Below, piece after piece: positions 1 to 8,214 of a DNA stretch of 64,000 nucleotides (the first letter of the stretch is position 1; every line of letters starts with the position of its first letter). Source of the stretch: Lewinellaceae bacterium (GTDB lineage Bacteria > Bacteroidota > Bacteroidia > Chitinophagales > Saprospiraceae); contig JACJYG010000007.1 of NCBI GenBank assembly GCA_020636215.1, positions 558,001 through 622,000 on the forward strand. Reading direction: 5' to 3'. A program made the position numbers and the translations under genes. Below the pieces are notes generated by a model, which was given only the letters and a program-made list of their open reading frames with translations, was not told the origin of the DNA and did no database searches.

Positions 1-159
1 GAAGTAACCGCCAAGATATCTAAAGTACCGAAGGCTCGTATTTATGAAGTAGGCATATCCTATTACGGCCGAACCTACGAAGAAGGTAAAAAGATCGGGT
101 GGCGTGATGGCTTTCGGGCTATTTACTGTATCCTTAAATACGGATTATTCCGCCGATAA
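1..159 (+). CDS. Glycosyltransferase family 2, C-terminal end (partial)
   Basis: The gene is cut by the window start and only its last 52 codons are visible (frame 1, TAA at 157-159). The tail carries the stretch YYGRTYEEGKKIGWRDG followed by a final KYGLFRR. This is the typical C-terminus of DPM1-like GT2 glycosyltransferases, which transfer a sugar from a nucleotide donor to a polyprenyl phosphate or another acceptor at the inner membrane. It lies 49 bp upstream of a sugar epimerase in the same direction and so probably belongs to the same polysaccharide cluster. The catalytic GT-A domain lies outside the window, so the donor sugar cannot be inferred. Confidence 0.75.
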   Translation, partial: EVTAKISKVPKARIYEVGISYYGRTYEEGKKIGWRDGFRAIYCILKYGLFRR

Positions 160-208
160 AAGCTTATTTCCAATTTTTTAATTTCTTGAACACTCTAAAT
201 TCCTGTAT

Positions 209-1207
209 ATGAAAAAGTTTATTGTTACCGGGGTCGCAGGGTTTCTGGGCTCCAACTTGTTGAAAAAATTATTGAAGGAAGGGCATTCTGTTGTTGGGAT
301 TGACAACTTGTCAATGGGAAGCCTTGAAAACATCCAGCCCTATTTGGAGCATCCGGATTTTACCTTTTTGCAAAAGGATATCGTTGATTGGGAAACCTTC
401 GAGACACTGGGGGGAAGCCACGATGTTCTGATTCATTTGGCCGCCTTCAAAATACCGCGCTATGGCAAGGCTCTGGACACCTTGCAGATCAATATCAAAG
501 GGGGTGAAAATGTTCTGGAATTCGCCCGATTACACGGTATTAAATGCGTGCTGGCCTCAACTTCCGACGTGTACGGAATGAGTCCGGACCTTCCTTTCCG
601 GGAAGACGGAGATTGCCTGGTTGGATCTTCTAAAGTTTCCAGATGGGCCTATGCGGTTTCTAAATTATACGATGAACACCTGGCGCTGGCCTATATGGAG
701 GCTTATGGCTTTCCGGTAGTACTGTTGCGTTTCTTCGGTTCTTACGGCCCCAACCAGCACATGTCCTGGTGGGGTGGCCCCCAGTCCGTATTTATCGAAA
801 AAATATACAAAGATGAAGTGATCCCTATCCACGGAGATGGGATGCAGACCCGCACCTTTACTTTTGTAGAGGACACCGTTCAGGGGATATACCTGTCCGC
901 TATTAAGGAGGAAGCCAATGGGGAGATTTTGAACATCGGAGCCGGCGGCGACCAGGAAATTACCATTCTGGACCTTGCCCGTCTTTTGAAACGCATTTCG
1001 GGAACGCCGGGGGAACTGAAGTATGAACTGATCCCCTACGATCAAATATCCAAAGGGCGTAAATACCAGGACGTTCTCCGGCGGGTGCCGGATACCTCCA
1101 AGGCAGAAAAATTACTTGGCTTCAAAGCCAAGGTTGGGGTAGAAGAAGGAATGAAAATTGCAATGGAATGGCAACTTAAAATGTACGAAAAAAATCTTGC
1201 CAAATGA
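209..1207 (+). CDS. NAD-dependent epimerase/dehydratase (extended SDR, nucleotide-sugar)
   Basis: A 332-residue extended short-chain dehydrogenase/reductase. The Rossmann glycine motif TGVAGFLGS is at residues 7-15, a catalytic Ser/Thr region STSDVYG lies near residue 117-123, and the YxxxK pair (YAVSK) starts at residue 148. The substrate-side region RFFGSYGPNQ is typical of UDP-glucose 4-epimerase/GDP-mannose dehydratase relatives. It likely epimerises or dehydrates a nucleotide sugar for the polysaccharide made by this locus. The stop overlaps the start of the next gene (ATGA, 4 bp), showing translational coupling. The exact substrate is not readable from the sequence. Confidence 0.88.
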   Translation: MKKFIVTGVAGFLGSNLLKKLLKEGHSVVGIDNLSMGSLENIQPYLEHPDFTFLQKDIVDWETFETLGGSHDVLIHLAAFKIPRYGKALDTLQINIKGGENVLEFARLHGIKCVLASTSDVYGMSPDLPFREDGDCLVGSSKVSRWAYAVSKLYDEHLALAYMEAYGFPVVLLRFFGSYGPNQHMSWWGGPQSVFIEKIYKDEVIPIHGDGMQTRTFTFVEDTVQGIYLSAIKEEANGEILNIGAGGDQEITILDLARLLKRISGTPGELKYELIPYDQISKGRKYQDVLRRVPDTSKAEKLLGFKAKVGVEEGMKIAMEWQLKMYEKNLAK

Positions 1208-2544
1208 AGATTGGAATAATCGGCGGCGGTTTTATGGGCCTGGCTCTAGCCCAGAAACTGGCCGCTCCCAACCGGCACATTAAAGTATTCGAAGGGCAAG
1301 CTCAAATGGGCGGGTTGGCCACCTACCATGATTATCATTCCTTCATTTGGGACCGTTTCTACCACGTCATCCTTCCAGGAGATACTTTTCTGTTAGATTT
1401 CATAAAAGATATCGGGCTGGAAGGCCAGCTTGCCTGGAAAAAAACCTACACCGGCGTTTACGTGGATAAGGCTTTCTATTCGGTCAGTAACAACAAGGAG
1501 TTTTTACTATTCCCTCCCCTCAACCTGATTCAAAAGTTCCGCCTGGCGGTCACTATTCTTTATGCTTCTCGTATACGCGACTGGAAGCGGATGGAAAAGT
1601 TAACCGTAGAAGAATGGCTGATTAAGGTGGGGGGGCGAAAGACCTACGAGAAGTTTTGGAAACCGCTCTTGCTAGCCAAACTAGGGCAGGCCTACCGGAG
1701 AGTATCCGCCGTGTTCATCTGGACCTATATCAGGCGCCTGTTTGAAGCGCGCAACTCCTCGGCCAATCAGGAACAAATGGGCTATATAAAGGGGGGCTAC
1801 AAGACTGTTTTTGACCGATTGGCGGAGATATTCCCGGAGCAAGGGGTGGATTTGCGCTTATCCACAGCGGTGGAGCATATCCGTCCGGATAAGGATGGCG
1901 GCATTATTATCGAGTACGACGGCCAGGAAGAACACTTTGATAAAGTCATTTTTACGGCGCCGGTCAATGTTTTGGAAAAAACAGTAGATCCTGCTCTGGC
2001 CAACCTGAAGCAGAAAGGCAAAGGGGTGGAGTATCTCGGTGTCGTTTGTATGATTGTGTTAACCCACAAGCCTTTTACACCCTTTTACGTATTGAACATT
2101 GCCGATGAAGAGATCCCTTTTACCGGAGTCATTGGGATGAGCACCCTGGTGGATACTAAAGAAACGGGCAATTGTTATATGACCTATTTGCCGAAATACA
2201 TCCTCTCGGACGATCCCATCCTGAGGAAGCCGGATGAGGAAATAAAAGCCTGGTTCCTGGATGGCTTAATGAAGATGTACCCGGCGCTGAAAAAAGAAGA
2301 TATCGTTGATGTTTTCATCAACCGGGCGTTTAAGGTTCAACCTCTGCAGGTGTTGAATTATTCAGAGAAGATTCCACAGATGGAGACATTGCACCCCGAC
2401 TTCTTCGTCCTCAATACTTCCCAATTTGTCAATGATACTTTGAATAATAATTCTGTAACGCGTCACGTGAATAATTTCCTGGAAAGTTTTTCCAAAAAAA
2501 TATCCACTGAACGGCCCGTTCAATCTATTGCTCAAGAAAAATAA
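1204..2544 (+). CDS. NAD(P)/FAD-dependent oxidoreductase, amine oxidase / UDP-galactopyranose mutase-like
   Basis: A 446-residue flavoprotein starting with the dinucleotide-binding motif GIIGGGFMGLALA (residues 3-15), followed by an acidic end of beta-2 and MGGLA (about residues 35-39), as in protoporphyrinogen oxidase-like and UGM-like proteins. It has no signal peptide or membrane segment and is probably cytoplasmic. Enzymes of this group in polysaccharide loci isomerise or oxidise activated sugars or act on lipid-linked intermediates. The start overlaps the stop of the epimerase gene by 4 bp and the next gene follows after 11 bp, so it is in an operon. The general family is clear; the reaction is an inference. 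Confidence 0.8.
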   Translation: MKIGIIGGGFMGLALAQKLAAPNRHIKVFEGQAQMGGLATYHDYHSFIWDRFYHVILPGDTFLLDFIKDIGLEGQLAWKKTYTGVYVDKAFYSVSNNKEFLLFPPLNLIQKFRLAVTILYASRIRDWKRMEKLTVEEWLIKVGGRKTYEKFWKPLLLAKLGQAYRRVSAVFIWTYIRRLFEARNSSANQEQMGYIKGGYKTVFDRLAEIFPEQGVDLRLSTAVEHIRPDKDGGIIIEYDGQEEHFDKVIFTAPVNVLEKTVDPALANLKQKGKGVEYLGVVCMIVLTHKPFTPFYVLNIADEEIPFTGVIGMSTLVDTKETGNCYMTYLPKYILSDDPILRKPDEEIKAWFLDGLMKMYPALKKEDIVDVFINRAFKVQPLQVLNYSEKIPQMETLHPDFFVLNTSQFVNDTLNNNSVTRHVNNFLESFSKKISTERPVQSIAQEK

Positions 2545-2555
2545 ACCAGCGAATT

Positions 2556-3551
2556 ATGGCCCGATTGCCGGCAAGCCTTTCTCTCGATCTTGATGATCAA
2601 TGGACCTATCTGAAAACCCACGGAGAGGATTCCTGGAAGGATTATCCCTCGTATCTCAACTATGCGGTGCCCAGAATACTGGACCTTCTGGATAAACATG
2701 AGTTGAAGATCACTTTTTTTATTGTGGCGCAGGATGCTGCTTTTCCAGAGAACAAGCCTGTACTGCGGGAAATTGCGGAACGAGGCCACGATATCGCCAG
2801 TCATACTTTTCACCACGATCCCTGGTTGCATATCTACTCCAGGGAAGAAGTCCATGAAGAACTTTCCAGGGCTGAGGGCTATATCGAAGATGCGACAGGC
2901 GTGAAGCCTCGCGGTTTCCGGGGGCCGGGGTTCAGCTTTTCCGACACTGTACTGAAGGTGTTGAAAGAAAGAGGGTATGAGTACGATGCCACAACTTTTC
3001 CCAACATTCTCAATCCTCTGGCCCGGGCTTATTTTTTGTGGTCTACGAATCTCACCAAAGAAGAGAAGGAAACGAGGAAAGGCCTGTTTGGAAGCTGGAA
3101 AGATGGGTTACGCCCCAATAAGCCTTATTTTTGGAACATTGATGGCGCGTCGCTTTTGGAAATTCCAGTTACTACCATGCCGCTTTTTAAAGTGCCCATA
3201 CATGCCAGTTATGTATTGTTTTTAGCTACTTATAGTTTCGGATTGGCCATGGCCTATCTACACTTTTCCATGGCCATGTGTAAATTGACCAGGACGCAGC
3301 CTTCTATCTTATTACATCCGCTTGATTTTATCGGTTGCGACGATACCACCGATTTGTCCTTTTTCCCGGCCATGCGGGTAGAATCCTCCAAAAAGATAAA
3401 AACCATGGAGGCGGTCTTTCGCCACCTGAAGAAAAACTTCCAATGCGTAACGATGAAAGAGCATGCTGACATGCTCAGGGAAAGGCCTCGCCTTTCATCG
3501 GTCTCTATTAGCAGGGCCAAAGTGAGTAAAGAGAACGTAGCAGCCTTATAA
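2556..3551 (+). CDS. Polysaccharide deacetylase family protein (NodB-like)
   Basis: A 331-residue protein. Near residue 10-13 it has the metal-binding Asp motif (LDLDDQWTY, motif 1), then the HxxxH-type motif SHTFHHD around residue 85 (motif 2), and RGPGFSFS around residue 122 (motif 3), all characteristic of carbohydrate esterase 4/NodB deacetylases. It should remove N- or O-acetyl groups from a glycan or glycan intermediate. No signal peptide is seen at the N-terminus. A hydrophobic stretch around residues 220-240 (YVLFLATYSFGLAMAYLHF) may touch the membrane. It is the last gene before a repeat element interrupts the co-directional cluster. Confidence 0.85.
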   Translation: MARLPASLSLDLDDQWTYLKTHGEDSWKDYPSYLNYAVPRILDLLDKHELKITFFIVAQDAAFPENKPVLREIAERGHDIASHTFHHDPWLHIYSREEVHEELSRAEGYIEDATGVKPRGFRGPGFSFSDTVLKVLKERGYEYDATTFPNILNPLARAYFLWSTNLTKEEKETRKGLFGSWKDGLRPNKPYFWNIDGASLLEIPVTTMPLFKVPIHASYVLFLATYSFGLAMAYLHFSMAMCKLTRTQPSILLHPLDFIGCDDTTDLSFFPAMRVESSKKIKTMEAVFRHLKKNFQCVTMKEHADMLRERPRLSSVSISRAKVSKENVAAL

Positions 3552-3601
3552 AGGTATAAGAGCATGTTTTTTGTACCGGGCGCTAACCCCCCCCTTCTTT
3601 T

Positions 3602-3765
3602 AGAACTTGTTTAAATTTCATACTTCGGGTTGAAAATGCCCCTTTTTCGGTGATACTTCGTTCCTTTTTTTGTCCATACCTTCCAGGTATGCACTTCAAA
3701 AAGAGCCTTGTCTCACCAAAAAATGAATCCTTTTCATTCCCAAAAACGAATTTTAAACAAGTTCT
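3602..3765 (+). repeat. Type A palindromic MITE-like element, copy A1
   Basis: A 164-bp element without a gene of its own. It has near-perfect terminal inverted repeats (AGAACTTGTTTAAA at the left, its complement at the right) and a central short palindrome CATACC/GGTATG whose centre (3683) falls exactly in the middle of the element. An identical copy lies in opposite orientation at 28011-28174. Both ends abut TA dinucleotides. It sits 25 bp upstream of the ATG of the next gene, so it may alter that gene's transcription or supply an upstream in-frame GTG. Confidence 0.85.
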
Positions 3766-3790
3766 TAACCCGAATAAACGAATTGGCAAA

Positions 3791-5395
3791 ATGATTTCAT
3801 TATTACAGCGCTTTAAACAAAATCTGGTTGAAGTACTGGATTATAAAGGGATATCCACAAAAGCGGCTGGCTTCATGCTCCTTGGCATTTTGCTTTTGAC
3901 TGCAGCAATCAGGTTGGCAACGATACAAAGCCCGGCTCTCGACCGCACCAGCTGGAAAGAGATCGACCATATTATGATTTCTGAAAATTATGCAAAAAAT
4001 GGGCGCCATTTTTTGAAACCGGAAGTTTCCTGGCCCGCCGACGAACCCCGGGTTACAGCTATGGAGTTACCGGTTGTGCCTTACATCGCCAGTTTTTTGT
4101 ATACGGTGTTTGGCATGAATGTATTTACGGTTCGAATACTTACCCTATTAGCCTATGTATTGCTTGTTTTTTATATGTTCAAGCTTGTCAAAAGGGAAAT
4201 GGGAACCGTTTTAGCCTTATTAACGGCCTTATTTACTGGCCTGCTTCCCATGTTTAATCCCTATCGGAATTACCTTTTTTCAGAGCCCTTTGTGCTATTG
4301 TTTTCCGTCTTTGCCATTTATCATTATGCGGAATGGATCGAATTTCGCAAAAAGCCCGATCTGGTTTGGTTTATGGTAGGTTTTGCTTTGACGGTTTCGC
4401 TAAAACCCACGTCCTTATATATTGGCTTGCCCTTATTGTGGATTCATTTCCGGGCATATCGGTTTGACATAACTAAATACTGGTCTTTTATCTGGCCAAT
4501 TGCTATTGCGATGGTAGTGCCTGTTTTGTGGTATATTCACGCCTACTATTTGTCCCAAAATTACATCGATGTATTTGGTGTTTTTGGCGGGCAGTTTGGC
4601 GGGCATGACAAGCTGCAGACTTTTATGGAACTCTCTTCTGTTGATTGGTACAAAACCATGTTTTGGAGGTTACAGATGAATCTTCTGGGCAAGCCGGGAT
4701 TGTTGCTGATTGTTATAGGGGCCCTTTCATCCCTGTTTGTAGGAAGAGGAAAACTTTTTCTGGCATATTTTATAGCTATCCTTTGTTTTTTTGCCATTGT
4801 TGCTGAAGGGAATATCGATACGCACTACCGGCAATTGACTATTATCCCCCCTGGTTCTTTCCTGATCGCACTGGGCGCCCTTGGCCTTTCGGTGCTTATT
4901 TACAGCGTCGCCAGCATTTTGGGGGCCGGGTTTAAGCCACTTGCCCGGGCTGTTGCGGTGGTTGTGCCTGTTGTTTTTCTGTTATATTTTCCTGTGAGAA
5001 ATCCTGATCTATGGATGCCAGCACCCAAGGAGGCGCCGGTACATGACGACAACTGGTTTTTGGCCCAGGAAATTAAGAAATTCGCTTCGGATAACTCCAA
5101 GATCATTATGGCAGGGGAATACACCATCCACAAAGGGGGGAACGATGTTAGCCCTGTAACGTATTATTATTCAGGATTAAAAGGATGGACCATCCAGAAA
5201 GGGGAATGGAATCAGGCCGTTGTGGACAGCCTGATGAACAGAGGGGCGGATCTGCTTGGAGCCACTGCTTATAAGCGGGAGCCTGGCCTGGAAGCTTTTC
5301 TGCAAAGTTTAACCTCCCGGTATGAGGTGCTATATGACGACCCTGAAAGGCAATTACTGTTATTGTCATTAAAGCCGGGATTAAATAAAAAATGA
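3791..5395 (+). CDS. Integral membrane glycosyltransferase, GT-C fold (ArnT/PMT, GT39-like)
   Basis: With the ATG at 3791 the protein is 534 residues. An upstream in-frame GTG at 3650 would start inside repeat A1 and add 47 residues encoded by the repeat, so it is unlikely to be the native start. A first membrane segment (GFMLLGILLLTAAIRLA) is followed by a large loop with DRTSWKEIDHI. This loop resembles the acidic catalytic loop of ArnT/PMT-type transferases that use polyprenyl-phosphate sugars. About ten further hydrophobic segments follow, then a soluble C-terminal part. It probably transfers a sugar on the periplasmic side. The next GT2 gene follows after 7 bp. Confidence 0.8.
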   Translation: MISLLQRFKQNLVEVLDYKGISTKAAGFMLLGILLLTAAIRLATIQSPALDRTSWKEIDHIMISENYAKNGRHFLKPEVSWPADEPRVTAMELPVVPYIASFLYTVFGMNVFTVRILTLLAYVLLVFYMFKLVKREMGTVLALLTALFTGLLPMFNPYRNYLFSEPFVLLFSVFAIYHYAEWIEFRKKPDLVWFMVGFALTVSLKPTSLYIGLPLLWIHFRAYRFDITKYWSFIWPIAIAMVVPVLWYIHAYYLSQNYIDVFGVFGGQFGGHDKLQTFMELSSVDWYKTMFWRLQMNLLGKPGLLLIVIGALSSLFVGRGKLFLAYFIAILCFFAIVAEGNIDTHYRQLTIIPPGSFLIALGALGLSVLIYSVASILGAGFKPLARAVAVVVPVVFLLYFPVRNPDLWMPAPKEAPVHDDNWFLAQEIKKFASDNSKIIMAGEYTIHKGGNDVSPVTYYYSGLKGWTIQKGEWNQAVVDSLMNRGADLLGATAYKREPGLEAFLQSLTSRYEVLYDDPERQLLLLSLKPGLNKK

Positions 5396-5402
5396 AAAAC
5401 AG

Positions 5403-6518
5403 ATGGAAACGAGTACTGAAAATCGAAAGCGGAAAACGAGGTACGGGAAAGAGAATGGTTCCCTCAAATCAATGGCCTTGCCTTTGGTAAGCATTGTTGC
5501 CCCGGCCTATAATGAATCAGCCATCATTGAGAACAACCTGCAGGAAATTTGTGACTATATGGAGGGCCTGAAGGAAAACTGCCGATGGGAACTGATCGTA
5601 GTCAATGATGGGAGCAAAGACAATACCGGGCACTTAGCAGAGGCGTTTGCCAGTAAGCGGGACGACGTTAAAGTGATCCACCACCTCGTCAACCGGAACC
5701 TGGGGGGCGCGCTGCAGACTGGTTTTCAGGCAGCTGAAGGGGATTATGTTATTGTCCTGGATATTGATTTGTCATACTCCGTCGGCCATATTGAAAAGCT
5801 GTTATCGAAAATACAGGAAACGGAGGCCGACATGGTCATTGCCTCTCCGTACATGAAGGGCGGTAAAAACACGGCTGTTCCTCGTTTACGCCTGGTATTG
5901 AGTAAGGTGGTCAACCGTATGATGCGCCTCATGTCGCCTACAAAGATCCATACCTATACCAGCATGGTTCGGATTTACAAAAAAAGTTTCCTGCAAAAAC
6001 TCAACCTGAAATCCATTACTTATTCCATCAATCCGGAGATTATTTTTAAAGGCACCATCCTGCGCGCCCGGATCGAGGAAATTCCGGCCCATCTGGATTG
6101 GAGTAATCAGGAGAATGTGGGCCGGACCTCCAGTATCCGGATTTTCAACGGCATCCTCGCCGGCCTGATGTCCGGCTTTATTTTTCGGCCGTATATGTTT
6201 TTCATGGGTATTGGGTTGGCGTTGTTTCTCCTCTCTTTTTATATCATTTTCTGGATATTCCTCCACACTTTTTCTGTGTTACCCGAAATTCCTTTGATAG
6301 CAGGGAATTTTGAAGACCGCTTTGGGTTGGCAGTAGCTCAGGTTTTCAGCGACCGGCCTTATTCTTTCATGGTAGGAGGCCTTTGTCTGATCATTTCTTT
6401 CCAGTTTCTGGGTATTGGCTTCCTTTCTCTTCAGAGCAAGCGATATTTTGATGAACTTTTCCACATCAGCACGACCAATCTGGAACAACAATTTAAAAAT
6501 AAAACGGAGGGTAGCTAG
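5403..6518 (+). CDS. Glycosyltransferase family 2 with two C-terminal membrane helices
   Basis: A 371-residue protein with a GT-A domain. VSIVAPAYNES begins about residue 28, VNDGSKDNT about residue 65 and the DxD-like metal site DIDLSYS about residue 120. Two hydrophobic helices follow near the C-terminus (about 265-290 and 320-345), the layout of polyprenyl-phosphate glycosyltransferases such as GtrB/DPM1-like enzymes. It may make the lipid-phosphate sugar used by the GT-C enzyme directly upstream (inference from adjacency, 7-bp gap). An alternative ATG at 5472 starts right before the GT-A domain (MALPLVSIV) and is also plausible; the first 23 residues are highly charged and may be untranslated. 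Confidence 0.85.
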   Translation: METSTENRKRKTRYGKENGSLKSMALPLVSIVAPAYNESAIIENNLQEICDYMEGLKENCRWELIVVNDGSKDNTGHLAEAFASKRDDVKVIHHLVNRNLGGALQTGFQAAEGDYVIVLDIDLSYSVGHIEKLLSKIQETEADMVIASPYMKGGKNTAVPRLRLVLSKVVNRMMRLMSPTKIHTYTSMVRIYKKSFLQKLNLKSITYSINPEIIFKGTILRARIEEIPAHLDWSNQENVGRTSSIRIFNGILAGLMSGFIFRPYMFFMGIGLALFLLSFYIIFWIFLHTFSVLPEIPLIAGNFEDRFGLAVAQVFSDRPYSFMVGGLCLIISFQFLGIGFLSLQSKRYFDELFHISTTNLEQQFKNKTEGS

Positions 6519-6593
6519 CCGGGCAATATTTTCTTGTGATTAATTTTTGATTCAGAAAACGAGAATTTGCTCCAATAAAATAAGAATTTCACT

Positions 6594-8201
6594 ATGTCTA
6601 GTATCCAGAAATTCCAGGTTTCCGCTATTCCGAATAAATTAGTAGAAATCATTAACGGCATAAATCAGCAGTTTTTTGTTACGTTAATTCTTGTGCTCTT
6701 CTTCTTCAGGTTTGAACTCAATTGGAATGAAGAGCATTATATGGTCCTGGCGAAGCAATTCTATGATCCTGACTGGGTTTTCGGTTCTTTTACATTTACA
6801 GAGTTTGCCAGTACCAGGGTGCTTTACCAGTATATTGTTGGATTTCTGCTCCACTATCTACCTTTTGAAATCGTTCTGGCCATTTTACGTTTACTACTAA
6901 GCGTTCTTATCGCCTATCCTGTCACGAAGGTGTATAAGCTCTTTGGGATAACGAATATTTTCATCTTACTGCAACTGCCTATTTTATTTTTCTTTCAGGG
7001 GGTGAAACTGTATTTGAGCGACTCTAATCAAAGCTTTCTCGGAGGAGAATGGATCTTTGTGGGCGTTGAGCCGAAAGTTTTTGCCTATATATTTGTGTTT
7101 TTTGCCCTTTACTATTTGCTTGTGGAGCGATTCTCACTGATGGTCATTTTTCTGGCCATAGCGTCTTATTTCCATATATTAGTAGGAGGCTGGGTGATGT
7201 TCTATTTTTCGCTCTACCATTTAATAGCCAAAAGGTCTTTCAAAGCGCCTTTTTTAAATGGCCTTTTATACATTGCCTGTTTGCTTCCGCTCCTGTTTTA
7301 TCTGTGGCCGGTATTGGGGCATAGCATTTCCTCATCCGAGGCCTCTGAAAAGGCCGATTGGATCTTCGCCTATTTCAAGCAACCCTTTCATACAGGCATC
7401 TTTCTGACTATGACATATTTCATCCGGGGGGCTTTTCACGGGCTTATGTATAGTTTTTTCTTCTTTTTGTTATGTGTCTTTCTCTTCAATCAGTATAAGG
7501 ATAAATACAATCTGAGGATAAATCTACTGAACCAAATTATTTTCATTGGAACCCTCGTGTCGGTAATCCTTGCCTATTTTGATAAATCCGGGGCATTCGG
7601 CAAGTATTTTCCTTTTAGAATCAATTCTATATACTGCTTTATGGTGTTTTTACAACTTGCAATTTTTCTGCAGTATTCCACTTTTAAAAATGGAATGGTG
7701 AAATATGCACAGTTTAGTATTCTGATTTGGTTCGTATTTATAACCGCTCCCGTGCACCTGTTTCACCTTTTTCAATCCCCGTATTCGTATTTTACCGGTA
7801 AATCGAAAGATCCGGCTTACGATGAGGTTTGTGAGTATATAAAACAGAATACGCCAAAGGACTCAAAGGTGCTCTTTTTACCACAAAGTGCGACGCCCGG
7901 GTATTATTATGATTTAGATGGGAATACGAATATGGTCAATATGGTCAGGAAAACCGAACGAGACCGCTTCGTCCTTTTCTTCGCTGCCCCCATATCTCCA
8001 GACGTCCATAAAACCTTAGAGTGGTATCGGCGGGTTCAATTAAAGAAATCAATAGTGGAAGGCAGCCAGGATCTTTGTGATGCAGTAGAAGGTGAAAAAG
8101 TGGATTTCCTCCTTTCGGATTTTAAAAGGGATACAAGCCTTTGTTATTCTCTGCTGTATAATAATGAATCTTACTTTTTGTACAGGATAAATAGAAAGTA
8201 A
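6594..8201 (+). CDS. Large multi-pass membrane protein of unknown function (GT-C-like layout)
   Basis: A 535-residue protein with about 10-11 hydrophobic segments between residues 25 and 395, and a soluble C-terminal domain of about 130 residues. After the first helix there is an acidic loop NWNEEHYMVLAKQFYDPDW, similar in position to catalytic loops of GT-C glycosyltransferases, but no diagnostic motif confirms this. It sits between a GT2 and the GH38-like genes, with only 13 bp before the next start, so it is likely co-transcribed with the surface-glycan genes. I do not recognise a named family with certainty. A role as a glycosyltransferase or oligosaccharide-processing membrane protein is an inference. 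Confidence 0.7.
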   Translation: MSSIQKFQVSAIPNKLVEIINGINQQFFVTLILVLFFFRFELNWNEEHYMVLAKQFYDPDWVFGSFTFTEFASTRVLYQYIVGFLLHYLPFEIVLAILRLLLSVLIAYPVTKVYKLFGITNIFILLQLPILFFFQGVKLYLSDSNQSFLGGEWIFVGVEPKVFAYIFVFFALYYLLVERFSLMVIFLAIASYFHILVGGWVMFYFSLYHLIAKRSFKAPFLNGLLYIACLLPLLFYLWPVLGHSISSSEASEKADWIFAYFKQPFHTGIFLTMTYFIRGAFHGLMYSFFFFLLCVFLFNQYKDKYNLRINLLNQIIFIGTLVSVILAYFDKSGAFGKYFPFRINSIYCFMVFLQLAIFLQYSTFKNGMVKYAQFSILIWFVFITAPVHLFHLFQSPYSYFTGKSKDPAYDEVCEYIKQNTPKDSKVLFLPQSATPGYYYDLDGNTNMVNMVRKTERDRFVLFFAAPISPDVHKTLEWYRRVQLKKSIVEGSQDLCDAVEGEKVDFLLSDFKRDTSLCYSLLYNNESYFLYRINRK

Positions 8202-8214
8202 ATCTCAAAAGAGA

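Noticed and set aside
3583..3789. Minus-strand frame covering element A1, and the matching frame in A2, as a small transposon protein
   Set aside because: The frame depends on the palindrome, has no domain and is not shared by the architecturally equivalent type B elements.
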